From Variovorax sp. IB41 (GTDB lineage Bacteria > Pseudomonadota > Gammaproteobacteria > Burkholderiales > Burkholderiaceae_C), in the NCBI RefSeq assembly GCF_016405905.1, contig NZ_JAEFCB010000001.1:992001-1056000 (forward strand): a stretch of DNA of 64,000 nt, given 5' to 3'. The translations under genes were made by a program, and so were the position numbers. Each line of letters opens with the position of its first letter. Position 1 is the stretch's first letter. Positions 45,507 through 54,312 of this stretch are shown piece by piece. The notes beneath the pieces were generated by a model, which saw only the letters and a program-made list of their open reading frames with translations, had not been told where the DNA came from and did not search any database.

Positions 45507-45902
45507 CTACTTGCGGCCCGGCTTCCCCAAGCCGGTGCCCTTCTTCCCACTGCTTGCACCGCTTGCACCACTTGCACCACTTGCACCACTTGCAAATGCG
45601 ATCAGGTCGCGCGTGGCCCTCTCCTTGATGGCCAGCCGGTCGTCGGCGGCCAGGCCGTAGCGGCTGGCCAGGAATTCGTAGTCTGCCCCACTGAGCGAGA
45701 CCGTCAGGCGCGGTCGCTTGGGCCTGGATGTGGTCGCCAGGCCCAGCACCTGGCGGATCTGGTCGGAGGTGGACACGTGCTGCGCAAAAGCCGCGGTGCG
45801 CACCGCCTCCAGCACGGCCTCCTCCACGTCGAACGCCACCTGCACGGCGCGTATCGCCTCGTCCGAGCCCTGCCAGCGAACCGGCTTGACCCGCACGTTC
45901 AT
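45507..45902 (-). CDS. Unknown 131-residue protein with a Gly-Ala-Ser repeat tail
   Basis: Residues 1-85 look folded: VKPVRWQGSDEAIRAVQVAFDV, then VSTSDQIRQVLGL and LTVSLSGADYEFLASRYGL. The helix spacing vaguely recalls small DNA-binding proteins, but I do not recognise a family. The C-terminal tail carries four GAS units from a DNA tandem repeat, then SGKKGTGLGKPGRK, which is very basic. Its start overlaps the pspA-like stop by four bases, so it is translated with that gene. The next gene (YqiJ-like) begins 35 bases downstream. It is a conserved-position candidate for a dedicated partner of PspA. Confidence 0.68.
   Translation of the reverse strand: MNVRVKPVRWQGSDEAIRAVQVAFDVEEAVLEAVRTAAFAQHVSTSDQIRQVLGLATTSRPKRPRLTVSLSGADYEFLASRYGLAADDRLAIKERATRDLIAFASGASGASGASGASSGKKGTGLGKPGRK
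45553..45597. repeat. 9-bp tandem repeat, five units
   Basis: Units of CTTGCACCA (first unit ends in G, last is CTTGCAAAT) occur at 45553, 45562, 45571, 45580 and 45589. They encode the Gly-Ala-Ser tail of the minus-strand gene. The unit length is a multiple of three, so unit number can change without a frameshift. Confidence 0.9.
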
Positions 45903-46612
45903 TCCGAGGCGGTCCCGCCCGGGTTGGCCTGGCGGGCGCGGATGCGTTCCATCACCTTGCCGGTGCGGTCGGCGTCGCTGCCGATGCCGGCGGCGGCCAG
46001 TTTCTTCTCGAGCGCCTGGTGGCCCAGTTCGTTCTCCAGCGCCTGGCTGGCCGTCATGCGGTCGGCCAGGTCTTCGTGGCGGGCGCGGATGCGTTCGAGC
46101 GACTCGCGCGCATTGGCCAGGCGCGAACCGCCGCTGCCGATGTTCTCGGAAATCGACTGCGTGGCGCGGTAGACGCTCTCGGTGGTCTTGGCGATGCCGA
46201 TCTCGCGCTCGTGCTCGCGGATGCGCGCCTCGGCCGACTTGATCAGCTCCTTCAGCTTGGAGACCTGCAGTGCATACGAAGCATGGGCCTTGGCCTGCTC
46301 CTCCAGCTCCTGCTCGATGGTGCCGACCTTGGCGGCCACGTCGAGCGCGAGGCCTTCCTGCGTCTTGTTGAGAGCCTCCACCGCGAGGCCTTCGTAGCGC
46401 GCGATCTCGTTCTTCAGGCGCTCGATATCGCGGGCCGACTGCATCTCCTTGGCCATCACGCCGGTGAGGTCGCCCTTGGCCTTCTCGATGCTGTGCTTGG
46501 CGTCGACGATTTCCTGCTCGTAGATGCGCGTGGCGTTGCTGTCGACCACGCTCTCGCCGATTTCGCGCGCGCTGCCACGCAGCAGGGTGACAAGCTTCTT
46601 GATGACGGTCAT
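45899..46612 (-). CDS. PspA/IM30 family protein (YjfJ-like)
   Basis: The 237-residue protein is helical throughout, with the ESCRT-III-like PspA fold. The start MTVIKKLVTLLRGSAREIGES resembles the amphipathic helix that anchors PspA to membranes. AKVGTIEQELEEQAKAHASYALQVSKLKELI near residue 95 is part of the coiled-coil hairpin. PspA proteins cover damaged inner membrane and hold the proton gradient. The preceding gene is DUF2170, as in E. coli yjfI-yjfJ. There is no PspF-like activator nearby, and the operon has a sigma-70-type promoter rather than the sigma-54 type of classical pspA. Confidence 0.9.
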   Translation of the reverse strand: MTVIKKLVTLLRGSAREIGESVVDSNATRIYEQEIVDAKHSIEKAKGDLTGVMAKEMQSARDIERLKNEIARYEGLAVEALNKTQEGLALDVAAKVGTIEQELEEQAKAHASYALQVSKLKELIKSAEARIREHEREIGIAKTTESVYRATQSISENIGSGGSRLANARESLERIRARHEDLADRMTASQALENELGHQALEKKLAAAGIGSDADRTGKVMERIRARQANPGGTASE

Positions 46613-46625
46613 GGGAATCTTTCGC

Positions 46626-47042
46626 TTAATTCAGGAATTCGGACAGGGCGTCCAACGCATCGAGCGCGTTGTCGCTGAGCACGGCCACCTCGCGTGCGAT
46701 GTCTTCCACGCGCGCATTGCGCCCGAGCGCACCGGTGAGCACGTAGCGGCCATCCACGCGGCCGAAGGACGACAGCGGCACGGAGGGGTTCAGGTCGAGC
46801 AGCGATTCGAGCAGCTCGGTGCGCCGCTCGGGCCTCACTTCATCTTCCGTCCAGAGGTAGCAGATGCAGATGATCTGCATGTCGGAACTCGTCACGAAGA
46901 TCGGCAGCTCATCGCGCCCCTCGATGCTCACCTGGACCACGGGCGTGCTGCCCGGAATGGGCTGCAGCTGCACCGGCAGCCCACCCATTGCGGCGCCCGT
47001 CAGCGCATCGAGGCCCTTGAGTTGATCGAGCAGTGATTGCAT
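46626..47042 (-). CDS. DUF2170 family protein (YjfI-like)
   Basis: The 138-residue protein matches DUF2170: VVQVSIEGRDELPIFVTSSDMQIICICYLW near residue 35, then VPLSSFGRVDGRYVLTGAL near 90. E. coli YjfI is encoded next to the PspA-like YjfJ, as here. The function is unknown; the family is found almost only beside PspA-type genes. It is the first gene of the island transcript, starting 54 bases downstream of the -10 box. The stop is 13 bases before the PspA-like start. Confidence 0.85.
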   Translation of the reverse strand: MQSLLDQLKGLDALTGAAMGGLPVQLQPIPGSTPVVQVSIEGRDELPIFVTSSDMQIICICYLWTEDEVRPERRTELLESLLDLNPSVPLSSFGRVDGRYVLTGALGRNARVEDIAREVAVLSDNALDALDALSEFLN

Positions 47043-47095
47043 ACCTCTCCTTGTGGTTGCGTACCGTTGGAAGCGACCGGTGCTTCGATGGGTTC

Positions 47096-47124
47096 ACTAT
47101 AGGTGTCTCGACATAACATGTCAA
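47096..47124 (-). promoter_or_regulatory. Sigma-70 promoter of the PspA/flotillin island
   Basis: On the minus strand TTGACA (47119-47124), a 17-base spacer and TATAGT (47096-47101) match the consensus at 11 of 12 positions. The start point should be near 47089, about 47 bases before the DUF2170 ATG. A TGTCGAGACA palindrome lies inside the spacer and could be a repressor site. Confidence 0.8.
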
Positions 47125-47183
47125 AAAATTTCTTTTTTCACATCCGTGACTTTCGGCACTGGTGCGATTCACGGCCCGCCGAT

Positions 47184-48128
47184 TCAAGCCACCTGGAACC
47201 CCGCCTTCAGCGCCTCTCGCAAGTGCTCGACGAACAAGGTCACGGCCCGCGGTATGTGCAGCGAATACGGACGGATGGCGTAGATCTCCTCGGCGAAAGC
47301 CCCCGTCGGCCGCCACTCGGGCAGCACCTCCACCAGCTTGCCTGCCTGCAGCCCGGCTTGCGCGCTGAAGTCCGGCAGCAGCGCAATACCCAGGCCAGCT
47401 TGCGCGGCGTCGCGAAGCGCCTCGCTGTTGTTGGCCGCCAGCGGTCCGTCGATGGGCACGGTCATGCGCTCGGCCTGGCGCGCGCGGCCGGCGCGCCGCT
47501 CGAACGACCACACGTTCGTCTCCTGCCCGCGCGGATAGTGCAGGCAGTCGTGCGCGGCCAGCATGTGCGGCGTGAGCGGCGTGCCCTTGCGGCGCAGGTA
47601 CGCGCGGCTCGCCACCAGCACCGAGCGCGTGGCGCACAGCCGCCAGGCCACGTGGGTGTCGGGCGGTGCGGACGCATGCCGGATCGCCAGATCGAAGCCC
47701 TCCATCGCCAGCGAACTGAGCCGGTCCGAGAACTCCATCTCGATGCGGATCGACGGATGGGCCAGGAGAAAGTCGGTCAGCCTCGGCAGCAGCTGCTGCC
47801 GCCCCAGCGCCACCGGCACGGTGACCCGGATCAGGCCGCGCGGCTCGCCGGCCAGGTCCCGCGCATTGAGAAAACTGTGCGCGATCTGCTCGAAGGGCTC
47901 GCGGGTCTGGTCCACCAGGCGCTGGCCGGCCTCGGTGAGCCGCATGCTGCGCGTGGTCCGCCGCACCAGGGTGACGCCGACCGCGCGCTCCAGCTCGGTG
48001 ATGCGTTGGCTCATCGCGGCCTTGCTCACGCCCAGCCGGGCGGCCGCGGCGGTATAGCTGCCCTGTTGGCCGAGCACGATCAGCCAGTGCAGATGGGCCC
48101 AGAGCGACTCGGCTTTTTTGGTGTCCAT
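47184..48128 (-). CDS. LysR family transcriptional regulator divergent from mmsA copy 2
   Basis: The 314-residue protein has a LysR helix-turn-helix at about residues 18-50: GSYTAAAARLGVSKAAMSQRITELERAVG. The effector domain ends with a FVEHLREALKAGFQVA helix. It belongs to the subgroup close to AaeR/DmlR-like regulators. The gene is divergent from the second methylmalonate-semialdehyde dehydrogenase, 108 bases away, and probably controls it. A longer frame reading into that gene's antisense strand is rejected; the ATG at 48128 gives the family-like start. Confidence 0.88.
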   Translation of the reverse strand: MDTKKAESLWAHLHWLIVLGQQGSYTAAAARLGVSKAAMSQRITELERAVGVTLVRRTTRSMRLTEAGQRLVDQTREPFEQIAHSFLNARDLAGEPRGLIRVTVPVALGRQQLLPRLTDFLLAHPSIRIEMEFSDRLSSLAMEGFDLAIRHASAPPDTHVAWRLCATRSVLVASRAYLRRKGTPLTPHMLAAHDCLHYPRGQETNVWSFERRAGRARQAERMTVPIDGPLAANNSEALRDAAQAGLGIALLPDFSAQAGLQAGKLVEVLPEWRPTGAFAEEIYAIRPYSLHIPRAVTLFVEHLREALKAGFQVA

Positions 48129-48135
48129 GGTTTCA

Positions 48136-48155
48136 TTGTTCAGTTTGGCGAACAA
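48136..48155. promoter_or_regulatory. LysR-type operator candidate before mmsA copy 2
   Basis: TTGTTC and GAACAA are perfectly complementary across an 8-base spacer. The element starts eight bases beyond the LysR ATG and lies 81 bases upstream of the aldehyde dehydrogenase start. LysR operators are typically in this position. Confidence 0.5.
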
Positions 48156-48236
48156 ACAATTCAGCGCTGGAGTATAGGCAGGCACCCTTCGCCTTCCTAG
48201 ACTCGGCGCATTCCTCCAACCTCCCAGGACCTCCCC

Positions 48237-49763
48237 GTGACCGCTGCAAGCTCCAAGCCCGGATTGATCGCCCACTACATCGCAGGCCAGCATGCGGCCG
48301 GCGAATCGAGCCGCACGCAGGACGTGACCAATCCCGCGACTGGCGCCGTCACCGGCAAGGTCGCCCTGGGCGCCATCGCCGATGTGAACGCCGCCGTTGC
48401 GGCCGCCAATGCGGCCTTCCCGGCCTGGGCCGACACGCCGCCGATCCGCCGGGCGCGCGTGATGTTCAAGTTCCTGCAACTGCTCAACGAGCACAAGGAC
48501 GAGCTCGCCCACCTCATCACCGCCGAGCACGGCAAGGTCTTCACCGACGCGCAGGGCGAGGTCTCGCGCGGCATCGACATCGTCGAATTCGCGTGCGGCA
48601 TTCCGCAACTGCTCAAGGGCGACTTCACCGACCAGGTCTCCACCGGCATCGACAACTGGACGCTGCGCCAGCCGCTGGGCGTGGTCGCCGGCATCACGCC
48701 CTTCAACTTCCCGGTGATGGTGCCGATGTGGATGTTCCCGGTGGCCATCGCCGCGGGCAACACCTTCGTTCTCAAGCCCAGCCCGACCGATCCGAGCCCG
48801 TCGCTGCGCATCGCCGAGCTGTTCAAGGAAGCGGGCCTCCCCGACGGCGTGTTCAACGTCGTGCAGGGCGACAAGGTCGCGGTCGATGCACTCATCGAGC
48901 ACCCCGACGTCAAGGCCGTGAGCTTCGTCGGCTCCACGCCCATTGCCAACTACATCTACGAAACGGGCGCGCGCCACGGCAAGCGCGTGCAGGCCCTGGG
49001 CGGCGCGAAGAACCACATGGTGGTCATGCCCGACGCCGACATCGACCAGACGGTGGATGCGCTGATCGGCGCGGGCTACGGCTCGGCCGGCGAGCGCTGC
49101 ATGGCGATCAGCGTCGCGGTGCTGGTGGGCGACGTGGCCGACAAGGTGATCCCCAAGCTCATCGAGCGCACGAAGACGCTCAAGGTGCTCAACGGCACCA
49201 ACCTCGCGGCCGAGATGGGCCCGATCGTCACGCGCGCGGCGCACGAGCGCATCACCGGCTACATCGCACAGGGCGAGAAGGAAGGCGCCAAGCTCCTGGT
49301 CGATGGCCGTTCGTTCGACGGCAGCACGGCCGGCGAGGGCTGTGGCGATGGCTTCTGGATGGGCGGCACGCTGTTCGACCACGTCACGCCCGAGATGCGC
49401 ATCTACAAGGAAGAGATCTTCGGCCCGGTGCTCAGCTGCGTGCGCGTGGCCAACTTCAAGGACGCGGTGGACCTCATCAACGACCACGAGTTCGGCAACG
49501 GCGTGAGCTGCTTCACCCGCGACGGCAACGTGGCGCGCGAGTTCAGCCGCCGCATCCAGGTGGGCATGGTCGGCATCAACGTGCCGATCCCGGTGCCGAT
49601 GGCCTGGCACGGTTTCGGCGGCTGGAAGAAGAGCCTGTTCGGCGACATGCACGCCTACGGCGAAGAAGGCGTGCGCTTTTACACCAAGCAGAAGTCGATC
49701 ATGCAGCGCTGGCCCGAGAGCACGCCCAAGGGCGCCGAGTTCGTGATGCCCACGGCCAAGTAA
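48237..49763 (+). CDS. CoA-acylating methylmalonate-semialdehyde dehydrogenase, copy 2
   Basis: The 508-residue aldehyde dehydrogenase is a paralogue of the product of 26374-27897. It shares [20 protein letters not shown] near residue 158, [15 protein letters not shown] near 235 and the active cysteine in [14 protein letters not shown] near 283. It probably makes propionyl-CoA or acetyl-CoA from a semialdehyde. The start is GTG at 48237, just before [14 protein letters not shown], the usual start of the family. Its own divergent LysR regulator suggests a different inducer, for example malonate semialdehyde or myo-inositol products, but no such genes are nearby. Confidence 0.9.
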   Translation: MTAASSKPGLIAHYIAGQHAAGESSRTQDVTNPATGAVTGKVALGAIADVNAAVAAANAAFPAWADTPPIRRARVMFKFLQLLNEHKDELAHLITAEHGKVFTDAQGEVSRGIDIVEFACGIPQLLKGDFTDQVSTGIDNWTLRQPLGVVAGITPFNFPVMVPMWMFPVAIAAGNTFVLKPSPTDPSPSLRIAELFKEAGLPDGVFNVVQGDKVAVDALIEHPDVKAVSFVGSTPIANYIYETGARHGKRVQALGGAKNHMVVMPDADIDQTVDALIGAGYGSAGERCMAISVAVLVGDVADKVIPKLIERTKTLKVLNGTNLAAEMGPIVTRAAHERITGYIAQGEKEGAKLLVDGRSFDGSTAGEGCGDGFWMGGTLFDHVTPEMRIYKEEIFGPVLSCVRVANFKDAVDLINDHEFGNGVSCFTRDGNVAREFSRRIQVGMVGINVPIPVPMAWHGFGGWKKSLFGDMHAYGEEGVRFYTKQKSIMQRWPESTPKGAEFVMPTAK

Positions 49764-49773
49764 AGACTTGACG

Positions 49774-49791
49774 GCCACCTGACCGGGTGGC
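49774..49791 (+). terminator. Short hairpin after mmsA copy 2
   Basis: GCCACC and GGTGGC pair across a TGACCG loop 11 bases after the stop. The stem is only 6 bp and no T run follows, so termination is uncertain. Confidence 0.35.
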
Positions 49792-49862
49792 TGTACAAAA
49801 GACTGACTTGCCCGGGCGCGCGGGAGCCGCGAGACTTTGCGCATGATCTCGCCCCTGCATTC

Positions 49863-50714
49863 ATGACGACCAGCAAGCTCGCACGGCGCCTGTCGGCCGT
49901 TCCCTCCACCTTGCGGATTCCCCTGGCCGCGCGCGCGTCCGGCGACGCCATCTTTCCGCAGGTGGCCGTGCGGGACGCCTATGCCGCGGCCATCCTGGAG
50001 AAGATCCGCGACGACGGGCAGGCGCTGCCCGAAGACCGGGCGACCATCTACGGCATCCTGGCGCGCACGCGCCGCTTTCGCAGCCTCGCGCAGGATTTTC
50101 TGAAACGGCATCCCGGCGCGCGCGTGGTGAACATGGGCTGCGGCCTGAGCCACTACTTCCAGTGGCTGGACGACGACAAGTCGCGCATGACCGATGCCGA
50201 CCTGCCCGAGGTGCTCGCGCTGCGCCGCGAACTCATCCCCGAGACCCATCCGCGCCACGACGTGCGCGAGCTCGACCTCACCTCGCCCGACTGGTGGGAC
50301 CAGCTGGGCCTGCCGAAGAAGCGCAACGCGCAGCCGGTCTTCCTCTTCACCGAGGGCGTGTTCATGTACCTCAAGCCCGAGGCCGTCGAGGCCGTGCTCG
50401 CCGCCTTCGGCGAGCGGGCACCCGCAGGCTCGGTGCTGGCCTTCGATGCCATGTGCTGGATCGCGACCGGGCGCGCCCGCAACCATCCGTCGGTGCGGCC
50501 GACGGGCGCTGAATTTCTGTGGGGCCTGCGCCGCCCCACGGACCTGACCGAGCCGCACCCGCGCCTGCGCCTGGACGGCACCTACCGCGTGATGGAGGGC
50601 TTTGGCCTCGCCGCCACGCTGTTCGGCCCGGTGTTCCGGATGGTCTTCGGCGTGCCGCTCTACGCGGTGTATGCGCTGGGTACCGTGGACATGTTGAAGG
50701 TCGCCGATACATAA
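49863..50714 (+). CDS. Class I SAM-dependent methyltransferase (leucine carboxyl methyltransferase-like)
   Basis: The 283-residue protein resembles the PPM1/TcmP-like methyltransferases. VVNMGCGLSHYFQWL near residue 90 is the SAM-binding loop. DADLPEVLALRREL near 115 holds the acidic residue that binds the ribose. FTEGVFMYLKPEAVEAVL near 163 is the substrate-side signature. Such enzymes methylate carboxyl or hydroxyl groups of small molecules or polyketides. It stands alone between mmsA copy 2 and opgD with no obvious partner. The ATG at 49863 is the only good start. Confidence 0.85.
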   Translation: MTTSKLARRLSAVPSTLRIPLAARASGDAIFPQVAVRDAYAAAILEKIRDDGQALPEDRATIYGILARTRRFRSLAQDFLKRHPGARVVNMGCGLSHYFQWLDDDKSRMTDADLPEVLALRRELIPETHPRHDVRELDLTSPDWWDQLGLPKKRNAQPVFLFTEGVFMYLKPEAVEAVLAAFGERAPAGSVLAFDAMCWIATGRARNHPSVRPTGAEFLWGLRRPTDLTEPHPRLRLDGTYRVMEGFGLAATLFGPVFRMVFGVPLYAVYALGTVDMLKVADT

Positions 50715-50886
50715 ACGCACAATTTTTCGAATCGGCGGCTTTGTCCGGCCTGCATTGCGCGGAATGGCTGACGCGGGGTGTCCTGGTAGATGCGGCAAGC
50801 TTGCGGCTGCTTCCATCGCGGAAAATCATTCCGCGCCTCGCCCCGTTTTCCCTTTCCCCCAAAGAACCGAAACCCTCAAGAAACAC

Positions 50887-52485
50887 ATGCTTGATCGCCG
50901 ATCCTTCCTTGCCGCAGGTGGTGCCGCCGCCGCACTCGCCGCCCTTGGACTGCCCGAAGAGGCGCTGGCCGCCAACGGCCTGCAACTGAGCCAGCCCGCG
51001 CCCTTCTCGTTCGATCGGCTCGTCGCGCAGGCCAAGCGCCTGGCCGCGCAGCCTTACGTCGCCGCCACGCCGCTCGCCCCCGACGTGCTCGAGAAGATCG
51101 ACTACGACGCGCACGGCAAGATCAAGTTCGACCCCGCCAACGCGCTCTTTCGCGAAGGTCCCGGCGCGTTTCCCGTCACCTTCTTCCACCTGGGCCGCTT
51201 CTTCCAGACGCCGGTGCGCATGCACGTGCTGGAGAACTCCGACGGCGATGCCTTCGCCCGCGAAGTGCTCTACAGCCCCGACTACTTCTCGATGCCGCCA
51301 GACAGCCCCGCGCGCGCACTACCGCCCGGCGCAGGCTTCGCGGGCTTTCGCCTGCAAGAGAGCCGCCTGGGCGACCAGGGCAAGCTCGACTGGCAGAAGA
51401 ACGACTGGGTCGCCTTTCTCGGCGCCTCGTACTTTCGCGCGATCGGCGAGCTCTACCAGTACGGCCTCTCGGCGCGCGGCCTCGCGCTCGACGTGGCGGT
51501 GCCCGACAAGCCCGAGGAATTCCCCACCTTCACCCGCTTCTATTTCGAGACGCCGGCCGCGAACAACACCGCCTCGATGACCGTCTACGCGCTGCTCGAA
51601 GGGCCGAGCGTGACGGGCGTCTTCAAGTTCGTGATGCAGCGCGGCAAGGCGGTGATCATGGACATCGACTCGCGCCTGTTCCTGCGCCGCGACGTCGCGC
51701 GCCTGGGCCTCGTGCCGCTCACCTCGATGTACTGGTACTCCGAGACCATCAAGCCCACCGCCATCGACTGGCGCCCCGAGGTGCACGACTCCGACGGCCT
51801 GGCGATCTGGAACGGCGCGGGCGAGCGCATCTGGCGCCCGCTCAACAACCCGGCGCAGACACGCGCCTCCGCCTTCGCCGACACGAAGCCGCGCGGCTTC
51901 GGCCTCTTGCAGCGCGACCGCTCGTTCGACCACTACCAGGACGGCGTGAACTACGAAAAGCGCCCGAGCCTCTGGATCGAGCCGCTGGGCGACTGGGGCG
52001 AAGGCTCGGTGCAGCTCATCGAGATTCCGACCGACGACGAGATCCACGACAACGTCGTCGCCTTCTGGGTGCCCAAGGCCGATGCCAAGGCGGGCGCGAG
52101 CTACAGCCTGCAGTACCGGCTGCACTGGACCGACCAGGAGCCCTTTCCCTCGCCGCTCGCGCGTTGCGTGGCCACGCGCATCGGACGCGGCGGCCAGCCG
52201 GGCCAGCCGAGGCCGCAGGGCGTGCGCAAGTTCATGGTCGAGTTCATCGGCCAGCCGCTGACCACCGTGCCCTTCGGCGTGAAACCAGAGCTGGTGCTCA
52301 CGGCGCCACGCGGCAAGTTCTCGTACGTGTTCGCCGAAGCCGTGCCCAACGGCGTGCCGGGACACTGGCGCGCGCAGTTCGACTTCACGCCCGAAGGCAA
52401 CGAGCCGATCGACATGCGCCTGTACCTGAAGAACGGCGAGCAGACGCTCACCGAGACCTGGCTGTACCAGTACCAGCCGGCGTGA
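50887..52485 (+). CDS. opgD: Glucan biosynthesis protein D (OpgD/MdoD)
   Basis: The 532-residue protein starts with a twin-arginine signal peptide (MLDRRSFLAAGGAAAALAAL), so it should be exported folded to the periplasm. The mature part matches OpgG/OpgD: FDRLVAQAKRLAAQPYVA near residue 38, RTFYF-type core segments and FMVEFIGQPL near 450. OpgD shapes the glucan backbone of osmoregulated periplasmic glucans. No opgH or opgC is adjacent. The start at 50887 is chosen over 50755 because the twin arginines begin four residues after it. A short duplication (GGCGTGATG twice) lies at the stop. Confidence 0.92.
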   Translation: MLDRRSFLAAGGAAAALAALGLPEEALAANGLQLSQPAPFSFDRLVAQAKRLAAQPYVAATPLAPDVLEKIDYDAHGKIKFDPANALFREGPGAFPVTFFHLGRFFQTPVRMHVLENSDGDAFAREVLYSPDYFSMPPDSPARALPPGAGFAGFRLQESRLGDQGKLDWQKNDWVAFLGASYFRAIGELYQYGLSARGLALDVAVPDKPEEFPTFTRFYFETPAANNTASMTVYALLEGPSVTGVFKFVMQRGKAVIMDIDSRLFLRRDVARLGLVPLTSMYWYSETIKPTAIDWRPEVHDSDGLAIWNGAGERIWRPLNNPAQTRASAFADTKPRGFGLLQRDRSFDHYQDGVNYEKRPSLWIEPLGDWGEGSVQLIEIPTDDEIHDNVVAFWVPKADAKAGASYSLQYRLHWTDQEPFPSPLARCVATRIGRGGQPGQPRPQGVRKFMVEFIGQPLTTVPFGVKPELVLTAPRGKFSYVFAEAVPNGVPGHWRAQFDFTPEGNEPIDMRLYLKNGEQTLTETWLYQYQPA

Positions 52486-52509
52486 TGCTGGCGTGATGTT
52501 GCGGGCGCC

Positions 52510-53427
52510 TCAGCGCCTGCTCGCGTCGTTGTAAGGCGCGAAGAGTTCCACCGCCCAATCGACGAACACCCGCAGCTTCGCGCTCAGGTGCCGGTTGGTC
52601 GGGTACACCACATGCAGCGGATAGGTCGGCGGCGCCCAGGCCTGCAGCACCTCGACCAGCGCGCCGCTCGCCAGGTACGGCGCGGCCATCACGTCGAAGG
52701 TCTGCGCCACGCCGATGCCGGTGAGCACCGCCGTGAGGTGCGCGGTGCTCTCGTTCACGCCGACCACGGTGTGGCCGTGGATCTCGATGCGCTCGTCCCC
52801 ATGCGCATAGCGCAGTGGAATCGGCCGATTGCTCAGCGACGAGAAATAGCCCACCACCCGGTGCGTGCCGTCGCCCAGGTTCGCGGGCGTCGCCGGGATG
52901 CCGTGGCGCGCGAGGTACGCGGGCGTGGCGCAGGTCACGAAGCGCAGGTTCGCGATGCGGCGCGCCACCAGCGACTGGTCCACCAGTTCGCCGGCGCGGA
53001 TGACGCAGTCCACCGCATCGCCCACGAGGTTCACCGGCCTGTCGCTCACGCCGATCTCCAGTTCGATCTCCGGATAGCGCGCGTGGAACGCAGGCAACTG
53101 CGGAATCAGGATCATGTTGGCGAACGAAGAGCCCACATCCACCCGCAGCCGCCCGCGCGGATTGGCCTGCGCGTTGGTGAGGTCCGATTCGATGTCTTCC
53201 AGTTCTGCCAGCACGCGCGCGGTGCGCTCGTAATACGCCGCGCCCTCGGGCGTGACCGTCACCCGCCGCGTCGTGCGCTGCAGCAGCTTCACGCGCAGGT
53301 GCGTCTCCAGCTGCTGCACCATCTTCGTCACGGTGGGCTTGGGCAGTTGCAGCGAATCGGCCGCGCGGGTGAAGGTGCCGGCCTCCACCACCCGGGCGAA
53401 GACGCGCATGGCGGTGATCTGGTCCAT
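52510..53427 (-). CDS. LysR family transcriptional regulator next to an SDR gene
   Basis: The 305-residue protein is of the LysR type found before SDR genes. The helix-turn-helix spans about residues 15-50: VVEAGTFTRAADSLQLPKPTVTKMVQQLETHL. The effector domain starts near residue 90. It is divergent from the SDR gene, 125 bases away, with a palindrome between, so it likely controls that gene. The ATG at 53427 begins MDQITAMRVFARVVEAG, the usual family start. Confidence 0.9.
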   Translation of the reverse strand: MDQITAMRVFARVVEAGTFTRAADSLQLPKPTVTKMVQQLETHLRVKLLQRTTRRVTVTPEGAAYYERTARVLAELEDIESDLTNAQANPRGRLRVDVGSSFANMILIPQLPAFHARYPEIELEIGVSDRPVNLVGDAVDCVIRAGELVDQSLVARRIANLRFVTCATPAYLARHGIPATPANLGDGTHRVVGYFSSLSNRPIPLRYAHGDERIEIHGHTVVGVNESTAHLTAVLTGIGVAQTFDVMAAPYLASGALVEVLQAWAPPTYPLHVVYPTNRHLSAKLRVFVDWAVELFAPYNDASRR

Positions 53428-53434
53428 CGCCGGA

Positions 53435-53455
53435 TTATTAGTGATTCGGAAATAA
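53435..53455. promoter_or_regulatory. LysR-type operator candidate before the SDR gene
   Basis: TTATT and AATAA flank 11 bases in an AT-rich island within GC-rich DNA. The element is seven bases beyond the LysR ATG and 97 bases upstream of the SDR start. Confidence 0.45.
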
Positions 53456-53552
53456 ACAAGTCACGCGCGGCACCTTGGTCTCGAAGGGGGTCGCGCCCAA
53501 ACTTCCTTGCATCGTCAACGCTGCTTCGCAGCAAACCTCCAAGGAAGAAGTC

Positions 53553-54308
53553 ATGTCCCAACTCAAGCTCAACGACAAGATCGCCCTCGTCACCGGCGGC
53601 ACCAGCGGCATCGGCCTGGCGACCGCGCAACGCTTCGTGGCCGAAGGCGCCCACGTGTTCATCACGGGCCGCCGCCAGGCGGAACTCGATGCGGCGGTGA
53701 AGACCATCGGCCGCAACGTGACCGGCGTGCTCGGCGACGTCTCCAAGCTCGCCGACCTCGACAGGCTCTACGCCGCCATCAAGGAACAGAAAGGCCGGCT
53801 CGACGTGCTGTTCGCCAACGCGGGCGGCGGCAGCCTGGTGCCGCTGGGGCAGATCACCGAGGAGCACTTCGACAAGACCTTCGGCACCAACGTGCGCGGC
53901 CTGCTCTTCACCGTGCAGAAGGCGCTGCCGCTGATGCCCAAGGGCGCATCGATCGTGCTCAACGCATCGATCACCAGCATCAAGGGCACGCCCGCCTTCA
54001 GCGTCTACAGCGCGACCAAGGCGGCGGTGCGCAGCTTCGCGCGCAGCTGGGCGGTGGACCTGAAGGATGCCGGCATCCGCGTCAATGCGGTGAGTCCCGG
54101 CGTGGTGCCGACGCCGGCGTATGAGCTGCTCGGCCTCACGCCGGAGCAGGTGAAGGGCTTCATCGAGATGCAGGCGCAGACGATCCCGCTGGGCCGTGTC
54201 GGCACGCCCGACGAGATCGCGAAGGCGGTCGTGTTTCTCGCCTCCGACGACAGCAGCTTCGTGAACGGCACGGAGCTCTTCGTCGACGGAGGCTCTGCGC
54301 AGATCTAA
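53553..54308 (+). CDS. SDR family oxidoreductase
   Basis: The 251-residue classical short-chain dehydrogenase has the nucleotide-binding motif TGGTSGIG at about residues 14-21. The NAG element (FANAGGGS) is near 87. The catalytic serine is in [22 protein letters not shown] near 140, with Tyr and Lys in the YSATK sequence near residue 153. [13 protein letters not shown] ends the protein. It reduces or oxidises a carbonyl or alcohol with NAD(P); the substrate is unknown. The ATG at 53553 is preferred because it follows AAGGAAGA and matches the family start. It converges with the FKBP gene with a four-base gap. Confidence 0.9.
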   Translation: MSQLKLNDKIALVTGGTSGIGLATAQRFVAEGAHVFITGRRQAELDAAVKTIGRNVTGVLGDVSKLADLDRLYAAIKEQKGRLDVLFANAGGGSLVPLGQITEEHFDKTFGTNVRGLLFTVQKALPLMPKGASIVLNASITSIKGTPAFSVYSATKAAVRSFARSWAVDLKDAGIRVNAVSPGVVPTPAYELLGLTPEQVKGFIEMQAQTIPLGRVGTPDEIAKAVVFLASDDSSFVNGTELFVDGGSAQI

Positions 54309-54312
54309 TCGA

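Noticed and set aside
48129..50816. Extension of the LysR frame across mmsA copy 2
   Set aside because: The LysR family start is at 48128; the rest is antisense to a clear aldehyde dehydrogenase and methyltransferase.
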